Below, piece by piece: positions 1-7,790 of a stretch of 64,000 bases of DNA; positions within the stretch are counted from its first letter, which is position 1, and each line of letters begins with the position of its first letter. Where the stretch lies: the NCBI RefSeq assembly GCF_002812725.1, contig NZ_NMUN01000001.1, positions 62,001-126,000 of the forward strand. The letters run 5' to 3'. Both the position numbers and the translations under genes were made by a program. The stretch comes from Microbacterium sp. BR1 (GTDB lineage Bacteria > Actinomycetota > Actinomycetes > Actinomycetales > Microbacteriaceae). The notes below the pieces were generated by a model. That model was not told where the DNA came from. It ran no database searches and was given only the letters and a program-made list of their open reading frames with translations.

Positions 1-1345
1 AAGCAAAGAAGAGATCCCACGATGACCCAGAATCAGTCTGCCTTGACGACCCTGATCGCAGAAGTCCTCGCCGATCCTGACCTCGCCCATTCCGACGTGT
101 TCCGTCGGATGCTGCAGGCGGGGCTGCAGGACCTTGTTGACGCGGAAGCGACCGCGAAGATCGGCGCGGCCCGTTACGAACGCACGGCGGAGCGCACCAC
201 GCGTCGCAACGGTGCTCGCGCGAAGACGCTCGCCACGCCCGCGGGGGAGGTCGACATTCAGATTCCGAAGCTGCGGGAGGGGTCGTTCTTCCCGAGCCTG
301 CTCAGCCCACGCCGCCGTGTCGACAAGGCGCTCTACGCGGTGATCTGCCAGGCCTGGATCGACGGAGTCTCCACCCGCAAGGTCGACCAGCTCGTCCGCG
401 CGCTGGGCAACGACACCGGCATCAGCCGGTCCACCGTCTCCCGCATCTGCTCCGAGATCGATGAGGTGGTGCACGAGTTTCTGCACCGCCGGCTCGATCA
501 CACCTGGTTCCCGTACCTGTTCCTGGACGCCACCTACCTCGACGTGCGCCACCGTGGCCGGGTTCTCTCCCAAGCCCTCATCGTCGCGACCGGGGTCAGC
601 GGCGACGGCCGTCGGGAGATCCTCGGGATGGCTCTCGGCGACGCGGAGACGACGGACTTCTGGACCGAGTTCCTCCGCTCCCTCCGCGACCGCGGTCTGA
701 AAGTCTCCACCGACACAGACCCGCTCGGCGTGACCCTCGTCACGTCCGACGCTCACGCCGGCATCAAAGCCGCCGTCAAAGCGATCCTCCCCGGATCGGG
801 CTGGCAGAGATGCCGCGTCCACTTCGCTCGTAACGTCACCCAGAAGCTCGGATCGGCACGCTCCAAGCCCGTCAACGCGCTGATCTCGACGATCTTCGCG
901 CAGACCACCCCCGAGGCCGTGATCGCCCAGTATCACCAGGTCTCCACGTCCCTCCGCGGGTCGTTCCCGGAGATCGCAGACATGCTCAATGCTGCCGAAG
1001 CAGACCTCACCGGATTCGCGCCGCTCCCGCGTGAGCATTGGCAGAAGGTCTGGTCCAACAACCCGATCGAGCGCCTCAACCGTGAGATCAAACGCCGCGC
1101 CGACGTCGTGCAGATCTTCCCCGACCGCGACTCCGTCACCCGCCTCATCGGCGCCGTCCTGCAGGAGCAGCACGAGGAATGGCAATACGGTGAACGCCGC
1201 TACCTCTCCGACATCTCCATGCGCAAACTCGTCCACACACTCCAAGACCACGCCGAGCCTGAGCGCCCCGACCTGTTCCTCACCGCCTGACCCTCACCCA
1301 TCAAGGAAGCAGCCGGATTGACACCACAACACGGGACTTGACCGG
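1..1345 (+). mobile_element. IS256-family insertion sequence, left end outside window
   Basis: The transposase gene at 22-1290 is followed by about 50 bp ending in CACGGGACTTGACCGG (about 1330-1345), which looks like the inner and outer part of a right terminal inverted repeat. The matching left end is not visible because the window starts 21 bp before the gene, so exact ends and target-site duplication cannot be fixed. The next gene, pfkA, ends 80 bp further on and is intact. Confidence 0.6.
22..1290 (+). CDS. IS256 (mutator-type) transposase
   Basis: This 422-aa protein is a full-length DDE transposase of the IS256/mutator class, which moves its element by cut-and-paste or copy-out. The catalytic triad is visible: D169 in FLDATYLDV, D243 in TSDAHAG and E350 in NPIERLNREIKRR. 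A basic N-terminal region around residues 48-68 (RYERTAERTTRRNGAR) fits the DNA-binding part. The ATG is preceded by an AAGAAGAGAT purine tract. The frame is open throughout, so the element could be active. Confidence 0.95.
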   Translation: MTQNQSALTTLIAEVLADPDLAHSDVFRRMLQAGLQDLVDAEATAKIGAARYERTAERTTRRNGARAKTLATPAGEVDIQIPKLREGSFFPSLLSPRRRVDKALYAVICQAWIDGVSTRKVDQLVRALGNDTGISRSTVSRICSEIDEVVHEFLHRRLDHTWFPYLFLDATYLDVRHRGRVLSQALIVATGVSGDGRREILGMALGDAETTDFWTEFLRSLRDRGLKVSTDTDPLGVTLVTSDAHAGIKAAVKAILPGSGWQRCRVHFARNVTQKLGSARSKPVNALISTIFAQTTPEAVIAQYHQVSTSLRGSFPEIADMLNAAEADLTGFAPLPREHWQKVWSNNPIERLNREIKRRADVVQIFPDRDSVTRLIGAVLQEQHEEWQYGERRYLSDISMRKLVHTLQDHAEPERPDLFLTA

Positions 1346-1425
1346 TTCGATTTGTTAGTTCAGTCAAGCTGCCCACGCTTTGCCCACCTGAGACCGAGGG
1401 CCGATACCTCTGGCTCGCGCCTCGC

Positions 1426-2448
1426 TCAGCCGAAAAGTCGACTCGCCTCGAGGTAGCGCTCCGCAGACACCCGTTTCGATGCGCCCAGAGCGCTTTCGAG
1501 TGGGACGTCATCCACCTCGGTCCCGTGGAGGGCAACCATGCGTCCCCATGATCGGTTTGCCGCCAGCTCGACGGCTGCCATTCCAAAACGCGTTGCGAGT
1601 ACCCGATCGAATGCGGTCGGCACGCCTCCGCGCTGGATGTGTCCGAGCAGGGAGGCGCGTGTTTCGATCCCGGTGTGTTCCTCGATCAGCGAGGCCATAC
1701 GGTCGCCGATCCCACCGAGGCGGGGCCTCCCGAATGCGTCGTTGCCTCTGGTCGAATGAGCAGTCTCGGCACCCTCCGGGACGAAGCCCTCGGCGATGAC
1801 CACGAGCGGTGCGCGCCCGCGGGTGCGCGCAGAGTTGACCCAACCCAGGAGTTCCGCGGTGGTCGTAGCGTGCTCGGGGATGAGGATCGCGTGCGCTCCG
1901 GCCGCCATACCGGAGTGCAACGCGATCCAACCAGCGTGACGGCCCATGACCTCGGCGACCATGCAGCGGCCGTGGGAGTCGCCGCTCGTGCGCAACCGGT
2001 CCATCGCATCGGTCGCGATCGACACGGCTGTGTCGAATCCGAACGTCATATCGGTTGCGTTCAGGTCGTTGTCCACCGTTTTCGGTACGCCCAGAACGGG
2101 GAATCCTGCGGTGTGAAGTCGGTGTGCGACGGCAAGAGTTCCATCGCCTCCGATGGCGAGGATGGCGTCGATCCCCTGTTCGCGCATGACGTGTTTCACC
2201 GCTTGTTCGCCACCGAACTCCCAGGGGTTGGTCCGACTCGTGCCGAGGATGGTACCTCCGAGCCGAGCGATGCCTCGGACGTCGCTGCGTTCGAGGTTCA
2301 TCACATCGCCGGTCGCGGTGCCCCGCCATCCGCCACGGAAGCCTGCGAAAGAAAATCCATGTGCCTTCGTGCCGTGAAGAACCGCTCCACGGATGACCGC
2401 ATTGAGACCAGGGCAGTCCCCGCCGCCGGTAACGATGCCGATCCTCAT
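1426..2448 (-). CDS. pfkA: 6-phosphofructokinase
   Basis: The 340-aa product phosphorylates fructose 6-phosphate to fructose 1,6-bisphosphate in the cytoplasm. Family motifs are GGGDCPGLNA (residues 8-17), GGDGT (100-104) and PKTVDND (122-128) with the catalytic Asp. Gly in GGDGT is typical of ATP-using enzymes, while Lys in PKTVDND is seen in pyrophosphate-type and mixed clades, so the phosphoryl donor is not certain. I choose the ATG at 2448: it follows the manA stop TGA by one base (TGATATG), implying translational coupling. It is the last gene of the leftward sugar-amine operon. Confidence 0.9.
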   Translation of the reverse strand: MRIGIVTGGGDCPGLNAVIRGAVLHGTKAHGFSFAGFRGGWRGTATGDVMNLERSDVRGIARLGGTILGTSRTNPWEFGGEQAVKHVMREQGIDAILAIGGDGTLAVAHRLHTAGFPVLGVPKTVDNDLNATDMTFGFDTAVSIATDAMDRLRTSGDSHGRCMVAEVMGRHAGWIALHSGMAAGAHAILIPEHATTTAELLGWVNSARTRGRAPLVVIAEGFVPEGAETAHSTRGNDAFGRPRLGGIGDRMASLIEEHTGIETRASLLGHIQRGGVPTAFDRVLATRFGMAAVELAANRSWGRMVALHGTEVDDVPLESALGASKRVSAERYLEASRLFG

Positions 2449-2449
2449 A

Positions 2450-3607
2450 TCAGCGTGGTCCGACAACGTTCGGCACAGAGATCACGGCCAGGCTTCCCGA
2501 ACCGTCCGCATTCGCCTCGGTGCGATGGGGAAGGAAGGCCGCCGCGCCGGGAAACAGCGGGACGCTGCGGACCCCATCACTGATCGTGCTTTCCCCCCGC
2601 AAGCCGACAACGATTCGGGGACCGCCCCCGGCGATCGCGACCTCGCCGGAGCGCAGATCGTGGACGCGCAGGTGGAACTCTTCCGATACTCGGGCACCGG
2701 GTCCGTCGGGATCGTGGGGGCGGCTCACGTTGGCGGGGTCGGTGAGGACGTTCGCGATCGATTCCTCGATGTCGACGCGCTTGGAGGTGAGGCCCAGCCG
2801 GAAGACGTTGTCGGAGTTGGCCATCACCTCGAGGGCGAGTCCGGACATGTACGCGTGGGGAACGCCCGAGGCAACCATCACGGAATCACCGGGATCGAGG
2901 TGCACTTTCCGAAGCATCAGGCTGACCGCGACGCCGGGGTCGCCCGGGTACTGCTCCGCGAGGGCGAGGAGAGTCTGCGCGGGTACGGAGCCATGGTCAG
3001 CGAGGGTACGTGCTTGTGCCACGACCTCGTGGACGTCCGTCGTGGAGGCTCGTGCCAGCGTTGCGAGCGCCGACGCGATACCCGAGGTGCCGTGGGTGGA
3101 GAGCTCCGCACGTGCCGCACGCGCAACCGGATGGTCGAACATGTCCAGTGCCTGCAGCGCTTCATCCAGAGGGAGGAGCCCGACCAGCCCCTCGAATGCG
3201 GTCAGAGCGAAGATCTGCTCCGGCTTGTGACGTGGGTCCACGAACATCCGCTCTCCGGCCGGATCGTGCAGTTCTGCTGAATAGCCCGCACGGGCCCGCG
3301 CCTGGTTCGGATGAACCTGCAGCGAGACGGCCTGCCCCGGCGCGATGAACTTCACGAGGAATGGCAGCGCGCCATCGAAACGCTCGGATACCTCTTCGCC
3401 CAGTACGCTCACGTTGTCTGCGCGGATCAGTTCCTCGAGTGTTCCTCCGTCGTCCAGGTGTGAGGGCCCGGAGGGATGGGCGCCGTACCAGATCTCGGCG
3501 AGTGGTTCCCCGGCACGGCCGAGCCCGGTGAGGCTTTGTATCGCAGAGCGCGAGCCCCAGGAGTATTCCTTCAGAGTCGGCTGCAGACGATGCATGTGCG
3601 CCCCCAT
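2450..3607 (-). CDS. manA: Mannose-6-phosphate isomerase, type I
   Basis: The 385-aa enzyme interconverts mannose 6-phosphate and fructose 6-phosphate. The type I family is recognised from the N-terminal HRLQPTLKEYSWGSR, the metal-site segment SLQVHPNQA followed by HKPEQIFALTAFEGLVGL, and the conserved GVPHAYMSG near residue 275. The start ATG at 3607 overlaps the stop of the kinase gene as TAATG; a second ATG at 3595 (MHRLQP) is possible. A much longer upstream reading in this frame only shadows the kinase gene. Its place between a sugar kinase and pfkA suggests it feeds released hexose phosphate into glycolysis. Confidence 0.9.
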   Translation of the reverse strand: MGAHMHRLQPTLKEYSWGSRSAIQSLTGLGRAGEPLAEIWYGAHPSGPSHLDDGGTLEELIRADNVSVLGEEVSERFDGALPFLVKFIAPGQAVSLQVHPNQARARAGYSAELHDPAGERMFVDPRHKPEQIFALTAFEGLVGLLPLDEALQALDMFDHPVARAARAELSTHGTSGIASALATLARASTTDVHEVVAQARTLADHGSVPAQTLLALAEQYPGDPGVAVSLMLRKVHLDPGDSVMVASGVPHAYMSGLALEVMANSDNVFRLGLTSKRVDIEESIANVLTDPANVSRPHDPDGPGARVSEEFHLRVHDLRSGEVAIAGGGPRIVVGLRGESTISDGVRSVPLFPGAAAFLPHRTEANADGSGSLAVISVPNVVGPR

Positions 3608-4428
3608 TATCCGAATCGATCCACGTCGTCGGGAAGCTGTGGCCACCCACCCATGTACTGGCATGTGAACGATCCACGTTCGGTTCCACTCCGCAACGAT
3701 TGCTCGACGTCCTCGCCGCGCAGTCGGGCCGCGATGAACCCCGCCATGAAGGAGTCGCCAGCACCTGTCGTATCGACAACGTCCACAGGATGCGCCGGCA
3801 CACGCCATCGCATGGACGCCTGCCCGGCTCGAGCGCCCTGCGCGCCCAGCGTGGCCACAGCGATGTGGGCGGAAGTCGCGAGCGCCTGAGTGAGGCTCCG
3901 CTCGGCCGCGGATTCGTCCTCGCTCGCGGAGGCGAAGTGGACGGCGAGGCTGTGCCACTCGGGCGATACGCTGCAGTCCTGGCTCATGGGCGGGCCGGAC
4001 GGCCGAGCTAGGTATTCACCGAACGATCGTGACCGGCTCAGCATCCCAACATGCACCCAGCGGGCGGTGGAGATTCGGTCCATCGCCGTTTCGTCCGGAT
4101 AGTAGTCGGCGGTGACACCGAAGTCTTCGGACTCGAAGCGTCGGTCTCCGTTGGCGTCTCTTCGAATCGTCGTCAGCGCGGTAGCGCCGTCGGCGGTGAC
4201 CATGTCGAAGAGATCCACGCCACGGGCACGTGCGGCCGTGCGTACGATGTCCGCGTTCGCATCGGTGCCGACGGCACCGAAGTAGCCCACTCGGAAGCCG
4301 AGCATGGCGAGTTGGACAGCGACATTGAGGGCGTTCCCTCCGACCAGATCGCCCAGTTCTGGTTCGTCGAGGAATCGATCGATGGTGTTGTCACCGACGA
4401 CGGCGACGTCGAGTCTCTCGGGTGGCAT
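3607..4428 (-). CDS. PfkB-family sugar kinase, FrlD-like
   Basis: This 273-aa ribokinase/PfkB-fold protein has the signature DTTGAGDSF (residues 219-227), with catalytic Asp 225 and the anion-hole glycines, and an N-terminal substrate motif VGGNALNVAVQLAMLG (29-44). Its short length is close to fructoselysine 6-kinases. It lies directly downstream of a FrlB-like deglycase gene, so the inferred job is phosphorylation of an imported sugar-amine (fructosamine-type) conjugate at C6. The stop overlaps the manA start. Other PfkB substrates cannot be excluded from sequence alone. Confidence 0.75.
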   Translation of the reverse strand: MPPERLDVAVVGDNTIDRFLDEPELGDLVGGNALNVAVQLAMLGFRVGYFGAVGTDANADIVRTAARARGVDLFDMVTADGATALTTIRRDANGDRRFESEDFGVTADYYPDETAMDRISTARWVHVGMLSRSRSFGEYLARPSGPPMSQDCSVSPEWHSLAVHFASASEDESAAERSLTQALATSAHIAVATLGAQGARAGQASMRWRVPAHPVDVVDTTGAGDSFMAGFIAARLRGEDVEQSLRSGTERGSFTCQYMGGWPQLPDDVDRFG

Positions 4429-4459
4429 GGAGCTCCTCAGTTGCGGTTCCGGTCGGATT

Positions 4460-4503
4460 GTTGAGGGGGCCCAGCGCGGACAAACGCAGCGGGCCCCCTC
4501 AAC
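4460..4503 (-). terminator. Strong hairpin between deglycase and kinase genes
   Basis: GTTGAGGGGGCCC (4460-4472) pairs perfectly with GGGCCCCCTCAAC (4491-4503). It starts 11 bp after the stop of the SIS gene and precedes the kinase gene in the same direction. No T-run follows on the minus strand, so it may be an attenuator or a 3-prime mRNA stabiliser that sets a higher level for the first gene rather than a full terminator. Confidence 0.6.
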
Positions 4504-4513
4504 GTACGCCCTC

Positions 4514-5527
4514 TTAGAAGTCGCCCTTTTTGTAGTAGCGACGAGTCGTCAGCGGGTGGTCTCGAACGATCTCGAGGTGAGCGCTCAGGCGCTCGAAGAT
4601 CGCGGCGAGCACGATGGGGGAGATGAGTGCTCGGACGCGCTCTGAGATGCCCGGCAGAGCGAAGTCCTTCGTGTCGAAGACGCGCAACTTTCTCGTCACC
4701 GTCGGGGCGAAGCGCTCCACTCGCTCGGCTAGTGCGCGCTGCTCATCCTCGCCCTTGACGAGAATGACGCTCGTGTCCTCCTCGAGCAGTTCCAGCGTGC
4801 CGTGGAAGAAGTCCGAAGCGTGGACCGGCCGCGTCCAGATCCACTGCATCTCTTCAAGGATGCACATGCCGTAATACCAGGCCTCGTACCAAGCACCGCC
4901 GGCGCCGGTGAGGATGTGATTCTGCTCGTCCTTGATCTCCAGAGCGAAGGCCTCGGCCCTCGGCTCGAACGCCCGCTTGACCTCGACCAGGAGCTCGGGC
5001 AGCGTCTGCAGTTCAGCGACGACATCGTCGTAGCCGTCGTACTCACCGCGGAGGTCCATGATCGCGAGCGCGATGAAGAGCGTCTGCAGGTAGAAGTTCT
5101 CGCTGGACGTGTCGTCGGCGCAGAAGTTGCTGAAGTTGATGTCCGCCATTACTGCGAGCGGGGAGTCGGCCTTCGCTGTGAGCGTGAGCACGCGGGCCCC
5201 CTTGCTGCGCACGAACTCCAACGCGGCGACGGCTTCCTTGGTCGTGCCGGAGACCGAGGGGAAGACGACGATCGAGGCGGGACCCAGGTTGGCGTTGCCG
5301 GAGTTCACCAACTCGGCTGCCATGTCGATGAATGTCGGGAACGTGGACTTGGTCTGCAGGATGCGCGCAGCCGGCTGCGTCAAGAAGTTCACTCCGCCGG
5401 CGCCCGCGAAGAAGATGTTCTTCGCACCGTTGTCGAGCTCCTTCTTGAGCGCCTCTCGAATCTCTGCTGCAAGCCCTACGGCGCCGCTCTGAATGTCTAC
5501 GTAGCGGGCTTCATCGAAGTTCAGCAT
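4514..5527 (-). CDS. SIS-domain sugar-amine 6-phosphate deglycase, FrlB-like
   Basis: The 337-aa protein has tandem SIS folds, with VFPSVSGTTKEAVAALEF as the phosphosugar loop of the first. The second contains RPVHASDFFHGTLELLEED, which matches the catalytic Glu/His region of fructoselysine-6-phosphate deglycases, and the C-terminus IVRDHPLTTRRYYKKGDF has the FrlB/GfrF-type tail. It would split a phosphorylated Amadori-type compound into hexose phosphate and amine. I prefer ATG 5527 over ATG 5536 because AAAGG lies about 10 bp before it. It is first in the leftward operon and diverges from its likely GntR regulator. Confidence 0.75.
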   Translation of the reverse strand: MLNFDEARYVDIQSGAVGLAAEIREALKKELDNGAKNIFFAGAGGVNFLTQPAARILQTKSTFPTFIDMAAELVNSGNANLGPASIVVFPSVSGTTKEAVAALEFVRSKGARVLTLTAKADSPLAVMADINFSNFCADDTSSENFYLQTLFIALAIMDLRGEYDGYDDVVAELQTLPELLVEVKRAFEPRAEAFALEIKDEQNHILTGAGGAWYEAWYYGMCILEEMQWIWTRPVHASDFFHGTLELLEEDTSVILVKGEDEQRALAERVERFAPTVTRKLRVFDTKDFALPGISERVRALISPIVLAAIFERLSAHLEIVRDHPLTTRRYYKKGDF

Positions 5528-5571
5528 GCACCTCATACCTTTCGTGGATGTTGTCTGATCAAAAGACTAGA

Positions 5572-5580
5572 TGTCGGACA
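5572..5580. promoter_or_regulatory. GntR operator upstream of deglycase operon
   Basis: TGTCGGACA is a perfect palindrome of the form TGTCNGACA, 45 bp upstream of the deglycase ATG. A degenerate second copy, TGTCTGATC, sits at 5552-5560. The same palindrome occurs before the GntR gene and before the importer genes, which is why it is called its operator. Confidence 0.6.
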
Positions 5581-5686
5581 ACCATACATGAGGTCGGTCA
5601 TGTCGAGAAGATCGACCCGAATGCGCTGGAGGATGCTTCGCTCTCCGGCTATCGGTTGTTATGGTCGAGGCATTGCGCGACGCCAC

Positions 5687-5695
5687 TGTCTGACA
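5687..5695. promoter_or_regulatory. GntR operator upstream of its own gene
   Basis: TGTCTGACA, a perfect TGTCNGACA palindrome, lies 46 bp before the regulator ATG and is followed by a half-like TGTCAGGAA (5697-5705). Its position suggests autoregulation. Confidence 0.55.
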
Positions 5696-5741
5696 ATGTC
5701 AGGAACGAGATGTGCGCGTCCTGTCCGAGAAGGTGAGCCGA

Positions 5742-6470
5742 ATGAACCCCGCAGGAAAAGCGAGCATGGTCGAGCGGGTCTACGACCAGGTGCAGGAACT
5801 GATCTCGGAGCTGGGGCTCAAGCCGGGCGACCGACTGAACACCGAGTCGGAGCTCTCCGAGTTGTTCGGAGTCTCGCGTTCGACGGTGCGCGAGGCCCTG
5901 CGCCTGCTCGAGCAGGAGGATGTCGTCCATGCGATCCAGGGGCAGGGGCGCTTCATCTCGGCGTCCGTTTCTCTGCGGGTGGAACGGCCGATGACCAAGT
6001 ACGAGAGCATCACAGAGGTACTCACCGCCCGCGGGTATCGCGTGAGCAGCGCGGTCCTCGACGTGTCGATCGGCGCCGCTGACGATGAAGAAGCCGAGGC
6101 CCTGCGAATCCAGCCCGGTGCCGAGGTGATTCGGTTGCTGAGGATTCGCTATGGAGACGATGAGCCACTCGTCGTGAGCGCCAACACCCTCCCGCGGTCC
6201 ACCCTGCCCGGCCCGATCGAGCACCGAGACTGGGGCGGCTCACTCACTGCGGCGCTCGCCACTCATGGGCACCACGTCAACGCGTCTATCGCGACGATCT
6301 CGGCCGTCGACCTTCCGCAGGAGTGGCAGGAGCGTTACAAGCTCGCTGGGCTGGGCCCGTGGCTGCTGGTGAAGGAGGTCGGGATGAGCCGTCAGGGCGA
6401 GCGTGTCCTCTACGCGGCCGACTACCACCGCGGCAGCGAGATGTCTTTCAGCGTGCTCCGGCAGCGATAG
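5742..6470 (+). CDS. GntR/HutC-family regulator with UTRA domain
   Basis: The 242-aa protein has an N-terminal winged helix (recognition region LFGVSRSTVREALRLLEQED, residues 41-60) and a C-terminal UTRA ligand domain of the HutC subfamily, ending YAADYHRGSEMSFSVLRQR. FrlR-type regulators sense phosphorylated sugar-amines, so it probably represses the flanking catabolic and transport operons until such a ligand is made; this is inference. ATG 5742 follows GAGAAGGTGAGCCG, a good ribosome binding site. Three TGTCNGACA palindromes in the flanking promoters are candidate binding sites. Confidence 0.85.
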   Translation: MNPAGKASMVERVYDQVQELISELGLKPGDRLNTESELSELFGVSRSTVREALRLLEQEDVVHAIQGQGRFISASVSLRVERPMTKYESITEVLTARGYRVSSAVLDVSIGAADDEEAEALRIQPGAEVIRLLRIRYGDDEPLVVSANTLPRSTLPGPIEHRDWGGSLTAALATHGHHVNASIATISAVDLPQEWQERYKLAGLGPWLLVKEVGMSRQGERVLYAADYHRGSEMSFSVLRQR

Positions 6471-6626
6471 CGCTCGCGCGCCCCTGGGTCGGACCCGTGT
6501 GTCCACCCTTCGCTGGAGCGCGGCGTGGTGCACATTGCGCTGGGATCGGGACGGGGCACGACGCTGTGGTTCCGCGGCACGAACAGCCCAACTATGTTTC
6601 AGTCCAATTACGCATGGTCTGATGTC

Positions 6627-6656
6627 TTGACTTGTTGTCAGACATCGCTCTAAGTT
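6627..6656 (+). promoter_or_regulatory. Promoter with embedded GntR operator
   Basis: A -35 TTGACT (6627-6632) and -10 TAAGTT (6651-6656) are separated by 18 bp. The perfect palindrome TGTCAGACA (6636-6644) lies inside the spacer, an arrangement expected for repression by blocking RNA polymerase. A further 8-of-9 match, TGTCGGACG, is at 6703-6711 downstream. Confidence 0.65.
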
Positions 6657-6702
6657 GCTAGTCAACCTCCTTGCGAGGTTGTACCCGCACCAGCCTTGCT
6701 GT

Positions 6703-6711
6703 TGTCGGACG
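6703..6711. promoter_or_regulatory. Secondary GntR operator candidate
   Basis: TGTCGGACG matches the TGTCNGACA palindrome in 8 of 9 positions and lies about 60 bp downstream of the operator embedded in the importer promoter, so it could support cooperative binding or roadblock repression. Confidence 0.4.
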
Positions 6712-6794
6712 TGGCCGTCCTCATTCGTCAGTGGACACCGGCCTCCGCAGCAGCCTCATCCACATCAACGGCGAACAGAGAACGAGGACCAATC

Positions 6795-7790
6795 ATGAAC
6801 AGAAACAGCAAGCACGCATCTTTCGGCATCGGCGTCGGGATCCTGACGTCCGCTCTCGCCCTGGCGGGATGCGCCGGCAGCGGCGATGCGTCGAGCAGCG
6901 GTGGATCAGAGCAGATCACGGTCGCGTTCATCCCGGGCATCGCCTCCGATCCGTTCTTCCGGGCCATGGAGATCGCCGCCAAGGAGGAGGCCGAGGAGCT
7001 GGGGATTCGTCTCATCTGGCAGGGCGCTGCCGATCAGTACTCGCCTCAGTCGCAGCTGCCTTTCGTCGACGCGGCTCTGACGGAGGACCTCGACGCGCTC
7101 GTGCTCGTTCCCACCGACGCTGACGCACTTCAGCCCAGCGTGACCAAGGCGACGGCTCAGGGCGTGCCCGTGATCACCGTAGACACGACCGTGTCTGACC
7201 GCTCCGACCTCGTGTCCCACATCACCGGCGACAACCGCGACGGTGGCGAGCGCGCTGCCGAGGAGATGGCTGCTCAGACAGGCGGCAGCGGGAAGGTTCT
7301 GGTGATTTCTGCATCGCCGACCAACACCACAGGAACACAGCGCGTGGAGGGATTCGAGCAGGCCCTCTCCGACGACTACGAGGGCCTGGAAATGCTTCCC
7401 GTGCAGTTCGCATACAGCCAGCCCTCCGAGGCGACGACCATCCTCAACACCACACTGTTGGAAAACCCCGATCTCGCGGGCGTCTTCGCCGTTGATGGCA
7501 CGTCCTGCACCGGAGCCGTCGCCGCGCTGAACAACTCCAACATGGTCGGCAAGGTCAAGTTGATCTGCTACGACGCCTACGCCGCGCAGGTCGAAGAGCT
7601 GGAGGCCGGCGCGATCTCCGCGCTCATCGCGCAGGACCCGGCCCAGGAGGCCCGGCTCGCTCTCCAGTTCGCATACGCCAGGGCGACCGGCGTCGGCGAG
7701 GACGAGATCAAGGAAGAAGTCGTGATCCCCAACGTCGTCATGAACCTCGACAACCTCGACGAGACCCGCAAGTACCAGTACGCCGAGTGA
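6795..7790 (+). CDS. ABC importer substrate-binding lipoprotein (RbsB-like)
   Basis: The 331-aa protein has a lipoprotein signal (MNRNSKHASFGIGVGILTSA...LALAGC, lipid Cys about residue 23) and a type I periplasmic-binding fold starting ITVAFIPGIASDPFFRAMEI, the Peripla_BP_4 pattern of ribose-type binders. It would capture the sugar-amine or sugar conjugate at the cell surface. The ATG 6795 follows GAGGACCAATC. It heads a five-gene operon (binder, permease, ATPase, M20 hydrolase, HAD phosphatase) whose promoter contains the GntR operator. Confidence 0.88.
   Translation: MNRNSKHASFGIGVGILTSALALAGCAGSGDASSSGGSEQITVAFIPGIASDPFFRAMEIAAKEEAEELGIRLIWQGAADQYSPQSQLPFVDAALTEDLDALVLVPTDADALQPSVTKATAQGVPVITVDTTVSDRSDLVSHITGDNRDGGERAAEEMAAQTGGSGKVLVISASPTNTTGTQRVEGFEQALSDDYEGLEMLPVQFAYSQPSEATTILNTTLLENPDLAGVFAVDGTSCTGAVAALNNSNMVGKVKLICYDAYAAQVEELEAGAISALIAQDPAQEARLALQFAYARATGVGEDEIKEEVVIPNVVMNLDNLDETRKYQYAE

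Larger units (their letters stand above)
6471..6794 (+). other. Intergenic leader of importer operon
   Basis: This 324-bp gap carries the promoter and operators for the ABC importer genes (described separately) and a small hairpin, CAACCTC/GAGGTTG at 6663-6681, in the predicted leader. No gene is seen. Confidence 0.5.

Noticed and set aside
3608..3958. N-terminal extension of ManA
   Set aside because: It overlaps the kinase gene in another frame; the TAATG overlap and the conserved ManA N-terminus fix the start near 3607.
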